From assembly GCA_017861095.1 (NCBI GenBank), contig JAGFXI010000102.1, forward strand, positions 1 to 6,619: a stretch of DNA of 6,619 nucleotides, in the 5' to 3' direction. This document shows, piece after piece, positions 4,876-6,619 of this stretch. Source of the stretch: Deltaproteobacteria bacterium. GTDB lineage: Bacteria > Desulfobacterota > Syntrophobacteria > BM002. Within the stretch, counting starts at the first letter, position 1; each line of letters opens with the position of its first letter. The notes beneath the pieces were generated by a model that saw only the letters and a list, made by a program, of their open reading frames with translations, was not told the origin of the DNA and ran no database searches. The translations under genes were made by a program, and so were the position numbers.

Positions 4876-5721
4876 TCAACGCTTCGTTCCGCTCGAATCC
4901 TGGAAAGGGTGCAGGGCCCTTTCCTGCACGTCAGTCATATTCGTGTGCTGCTGCTCCTGATACGACGGGAGGCGAAACGAGAAGCTTGACCCGGCCCCTA
5001 ATGTACTTTCACACCATAGATCCCCGCCGAGCTTATCGATCAGCTCCTTAGCCACCGCCAACCCATAGCCACAGGAAGACTCCCCCCCGGAAGGTACGGA
5101 GCTGAGTTGGATACCTCGTTGAAACAGTTTCGCCTGATCCTCTTGGCTCAATCCCGGTCCTTCATCACGTACACTGCACACCACACTTTTCAACTCCCCG
5201 CGCAGCTGCACCGAAATCTTCTTTCCAGGAAAAGAATACTTTACGGCGTTTGACAGGAGATTGTCCAGTACAGCCCCGACAGCCACTGGATCGGTCCATA
5301 CCGGAGGGATGCCGCTGGCGGACTCGCAAATAATCAAAATATTCTTCCGGTCCGCGGTGCGCTGGTAATAACTACATGCCCGTCGTACCAGTGGAACTAA
5401 GTCATGCTTCAAGAACCGAAGTTTGGCATCTTTGCGTGCGGACGAGTTCATTAGCTGGCTGACCGTGTGACGCATTAGCTCACTCACATGGCCCAGTCCT
5501 TCAAGCCACTTCCGAATTTGACGGTCCGGGTGATCTGCCAGTGACAAGAGGAGCAATTCAACGGTGCATGCTGTTACCGTCAGATAATTATTAAGGGCAT
5601 GCGCCGAGAAGGCAACCGCTCCCGGATCAAGAGCCGGTATCTTCTCAAGCTCAGAAAGTGCTTGCTCCAGCTCAGCCTGTGCCCTCAGAATTGCTGCAGC
5701 CGCTTGTTGCTTCTCGCTCAT
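4876..5721 (-). CDS. Soluble histidine kinase, N-terminally truncated (281 aa)
   Basis: This sensor-kinase core autophosphorylates a His with ATP and normally passes the phosphate to a response regulator. Domains: a helical lead (1-38); H-box AHALNNYLTV with the likely phospho-His at 41; dimerisation helices to about 105; then HATPase_c with N-box LDNLLSNAVKYS (152-163), G1 DEGPG (186-190), F-box LFQRG (199-203), G2 GYGLAVAKELI (218-228) and GAGSSFSFRLP (242-252). There is a 29-residue polar tail. It has no membrane span or signal peptide. The H-box belongs to the H-D-x-N-N type, but the acidic residue after His is Ala42. ATG 5721 is preferred to TTG 5736; its SD-like GGGAGG is only about three bases away. 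Codons just upstream read LVLIGRD then MSEK, like the end of a PAS domain, so a sensor domain has probably been lost. No response regulator is adjacent. Kinase family certain; activity uncertain. Confidence 0.9.
   Translation of the reverse strand: MSEKQQAAAAILRAQAELEQALSELEKIPALDPGAVAFSAHALNNYLTVTACTVELLLLSLADHPDRQIRKWLEGLGHVSELMRHTVSQLMNSSARKDAKLRFLKHDLVPLVRRACSYYQRTADRKNILIICESASGIPPVWTDPVAVGAVLDNLLSNAVKYSFPGKKISVQLRGELKSVVCSVRDEGPGLSQEDQAKLFQRGIQLSSVPSGGESSCGYGLAVAKELIDKLGGDLWCESTLGAGSSFSFRLPSYQEQQHTNMTDVQERALHPFQDSSGTKR
4902..4924. repeat. Perfect 8-bp hairpin near the kinase stop codon
   Basis: GGAAAGGG (4902-4909) pairs with CCCTTTCC (4917-4924) over a 7-nt loop, inside the last codons of the kinase gene. 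No U-run follows on the minus strand, so it is not a standard intrinsic terminator; it may only slow 3' decay. No better terminator is visible downstream (4752-4875). Confidence 0.35.
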
Positions 5722-6090
5722 ATCCCTCCCGATCAATACAAGGACCGATGGCCTGTCATTCCCGCCGGATAGTAAAGCCGAACAAGGAGTATCCAGTCTT
5801 TATAATCCTGTAACGGCAGACGGTTTCAGGCTGTATATGCCCTTTACGTCCCTTGTACCTTACGAGCTTAAGTCATCGAAATCTCGTAGGGTTTCTTTGA
5901 GTTCCGTCTTGACGGCGTCCGGGGAGACAGACTGTATAAGAGGACTCACAGCCTGTCGAGAGGGTAGCGCGCGCCTTGCCCTGCCAAGGTCAGACTACCA
6001 CACCAGAAGGTGTAACGCAACGGGTGCCACTGCGACGGCGAGTTTCACCTCTGATGAGATAACTAAAAATTGGTTCTCTTCCCGAACAGG
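5722..6090 (-). other. Non-coding spacer with possible remnant of the kinase N-terminus
   Basis: In the kinase frame, translation upstream of ATG 5721 gives 26 residues ending PSVLVLIGRD, which continues into MSEKQQ like the PAS-to-kinase junction (consensus G-R-D-I/V-T-E-R-K). It then meets TAA (5800-5802), a further open piece, TAA (5860-5862), and a third open piece (5863-5994) including SPDAVKTELKETLRDFDDL, bounded by TAG (5995-5997). The nearest residues look PAS-like; the farther parts cannot be assigned, and two stops in about 90 codons is no fewer than chance gives. No convincing promoter for the kinase gene or terminator for the GYD gene is visible. Confidence 0.4.
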
Positions 6091-6384
6091 CTAAGGCAAC
6101 TTCTTGACGAACTCTGCAAACTCTTCTCTCGTGAAAGCTTGGAGCGTCGTCGTCCTGACGTTCCCAGCGGCGCCGAGTCCCAACAAGAAAGTTATAGCCA
6201 CCGTGTCATTGGGGGCTTCCCCGATGGCCACATAGTCATATTCTCCCATGGTGGCATAGAAACCTGTCACTTTGCCTCCCATCGCCTCGAAGCCTTTGAT
6301 GGCTGCGTCGATCCGTTTGGGAGCCTCTTTGACGCTCTTAATTCCCTGATCTGTGAATCTCATGAGAATGATGTAGGTTGCCAT
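6091..6384 (-). CDS. GYD domain-containing protein (97 aa)
   Basis: ATG 6384 has AAAGGAG eight bases upstream, a clear start; the open frame before it (to 6453) has no such signal. The product begins MATYIILMRFTDQGIKSVKE, followed by a helix around DAAIKGFEAMGG and the strand KVTGFYATMGEYDYVAIGEA, the characteristic region of the GYD family (PF08734; here G-E-Y-D). It ends FTREEFAEFVKKLP. This is full length for the family, which consists of small cytosolic ferredoxin-like alpha/beta proteins that probably assemble as oligomers. Their biochemical role is not established, so none is given. It has no signal or membrane segment. It appears monocistronic: the next leftward gene, the kinase, starts 369 bp further on. 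Family call confident. Confidence 0.9.
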   Translation of the reverse strand: MATYIILMRFTDQGIKSVKEAPKRIDAAIKGFEAMGGKVTGFYATMGEYDYVAIGEAPNDTVAITFLLGLGAAGNVRTTTLQAFTREEFAEFVKKLP

Positions 6385-6579
6385 CGCATTGACTCCTTTC
6401 ATCCTGATCTGAGAATGCAGCCACTGCCGCATCCCCGTTGCAAATACGGCCATCAGCCAATCTTCAGCTACGGATCGGACCGGGGACCGGGATCCACAGA
6501 AAGCTCCCTCCCCTTCGAGACTGTAGCTTGACGCGTTGACTCCAGCCAGGCCAGACGGAAAATGCGGGCGAGTGCAAGC
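6385..6579. other. Upstream region of the GYD gene
   Basis: About 195 bp with no supported gene. The rightward open frame 6070-6531 is antisense to the GYD gene and is a shadow. The GYD promoter should be here on the minus strand; a TTGCAA box is present at about 6437-6442, but no good -10 stands at the right spacing. Confidence 0.3.
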
Positions 6580-6619
6580 GAAGGAGATCCCTGATAACCA
6601 GAATGGCAGGTGACCGGAA
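6580..6619. repeat. Partial second copy of the left-edge REP-like sequence, cut by the window end
   Basis: TGATAACCAGAATGGCAGGTGACC (6592-6615, described by position) matches 61-84 at 20 of 24 bases. The preceding bases are also alike: GGAGATCC against GGAGATTC. At the left copy the other hairpin arm begins just after this point, so the window probably ends in the loop of a second copy. A weaker echo, GATGG followed by CCTGTCATTC, lies at 5747-5761. Confidence 0.5.

Noticed and set aside
5722..5997. Stop-codon reassignment (TAA read as Tyr) joining upstream pieces to the kinase
   Set aside because: Both stops would suit Tyr in the kinase frame, but two stops in about 90 codons is ordinary for non-coding DNA, and intact neighbours use all three stops normally; decay is simpler.
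6070..6531. Rightward 153-codon open frame
   Set aside because: It is antisense to the GYD gene, which has a clear SD and family match.

Overview
The window comes from a Gram-negative-type, moderately GC-rich bacterial chromosome. The signs are a rod-shape actin (MreB), an exported protein with a Sec signal peptide, strong GGAGG-type ribosome binding sites and a histidine kinase. The gene set (secreted conserved hypothetical, GYD-domain protein, SNase-like gene, solitary MreB) and the many small structured repeats resemble environmental lineages such as Nitrospirota or NC10. That placement is inference only; nothing here fixes the taxon. There is no phage, plasmid, CRISPR, tRNA or rRNA signature.

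Layout: (1) Positions 1-350 are a repeat-rich spacer with a REP-like hairpin (64-97), a truncated copy of a miniature element (104-172) and a second hairpin (179-211); a leftward gene may begin at the extreme left edge. (2) 355-861 on the minus strand is a small exported protein of unknown function. (3) 1277-1537 (+) is a small charged helical protein, followed by an mreB-family gene at 1854-2885 (+) that stands alone, without mreC or mreD. (4) 2952-3236 is a 277-bp MITE-like element with 17-bp terminal inverted repeats and a CTAA duplication. (5) 3250-3888 (-) is an unrecognised coding gene, divergent from (6) a decayed SNase (thermonuclease) gene at about 4063-4751 (+), which a second, unrelated MITE-like element has split (188 bp, perfect 16-bp TIRs, CTAG duplication, 4418-4613). 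(7) 4876-5721 (-) is a soluble histidine kinase that seems to have lost an N-terminal PAS domain. (8) 6091-6384 (-) is a GYD-domain protein. (9) The right edge starts what looks like another copy of the left-edge REP-like hairpin.

The genes do not form one pathway or operon. The coherent story is genome erosion and repeat activity. Two different miniature elements both duplicated a YTAR-type tetranucleotide. One sits in an SNase gene that also carries frameshifts, a stop at a usual Trp position, and changes at two catalytic positions. The kinase is N-terminally truncated. The most interesting intact gene is the MreB paralogue: the catalytic Glu of the usual I-E-E-P motif is Gln, the residue actin uses there. 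I see no clear new multi-gene system; the best leads are the MreB variant and the MITE-split nuclease.
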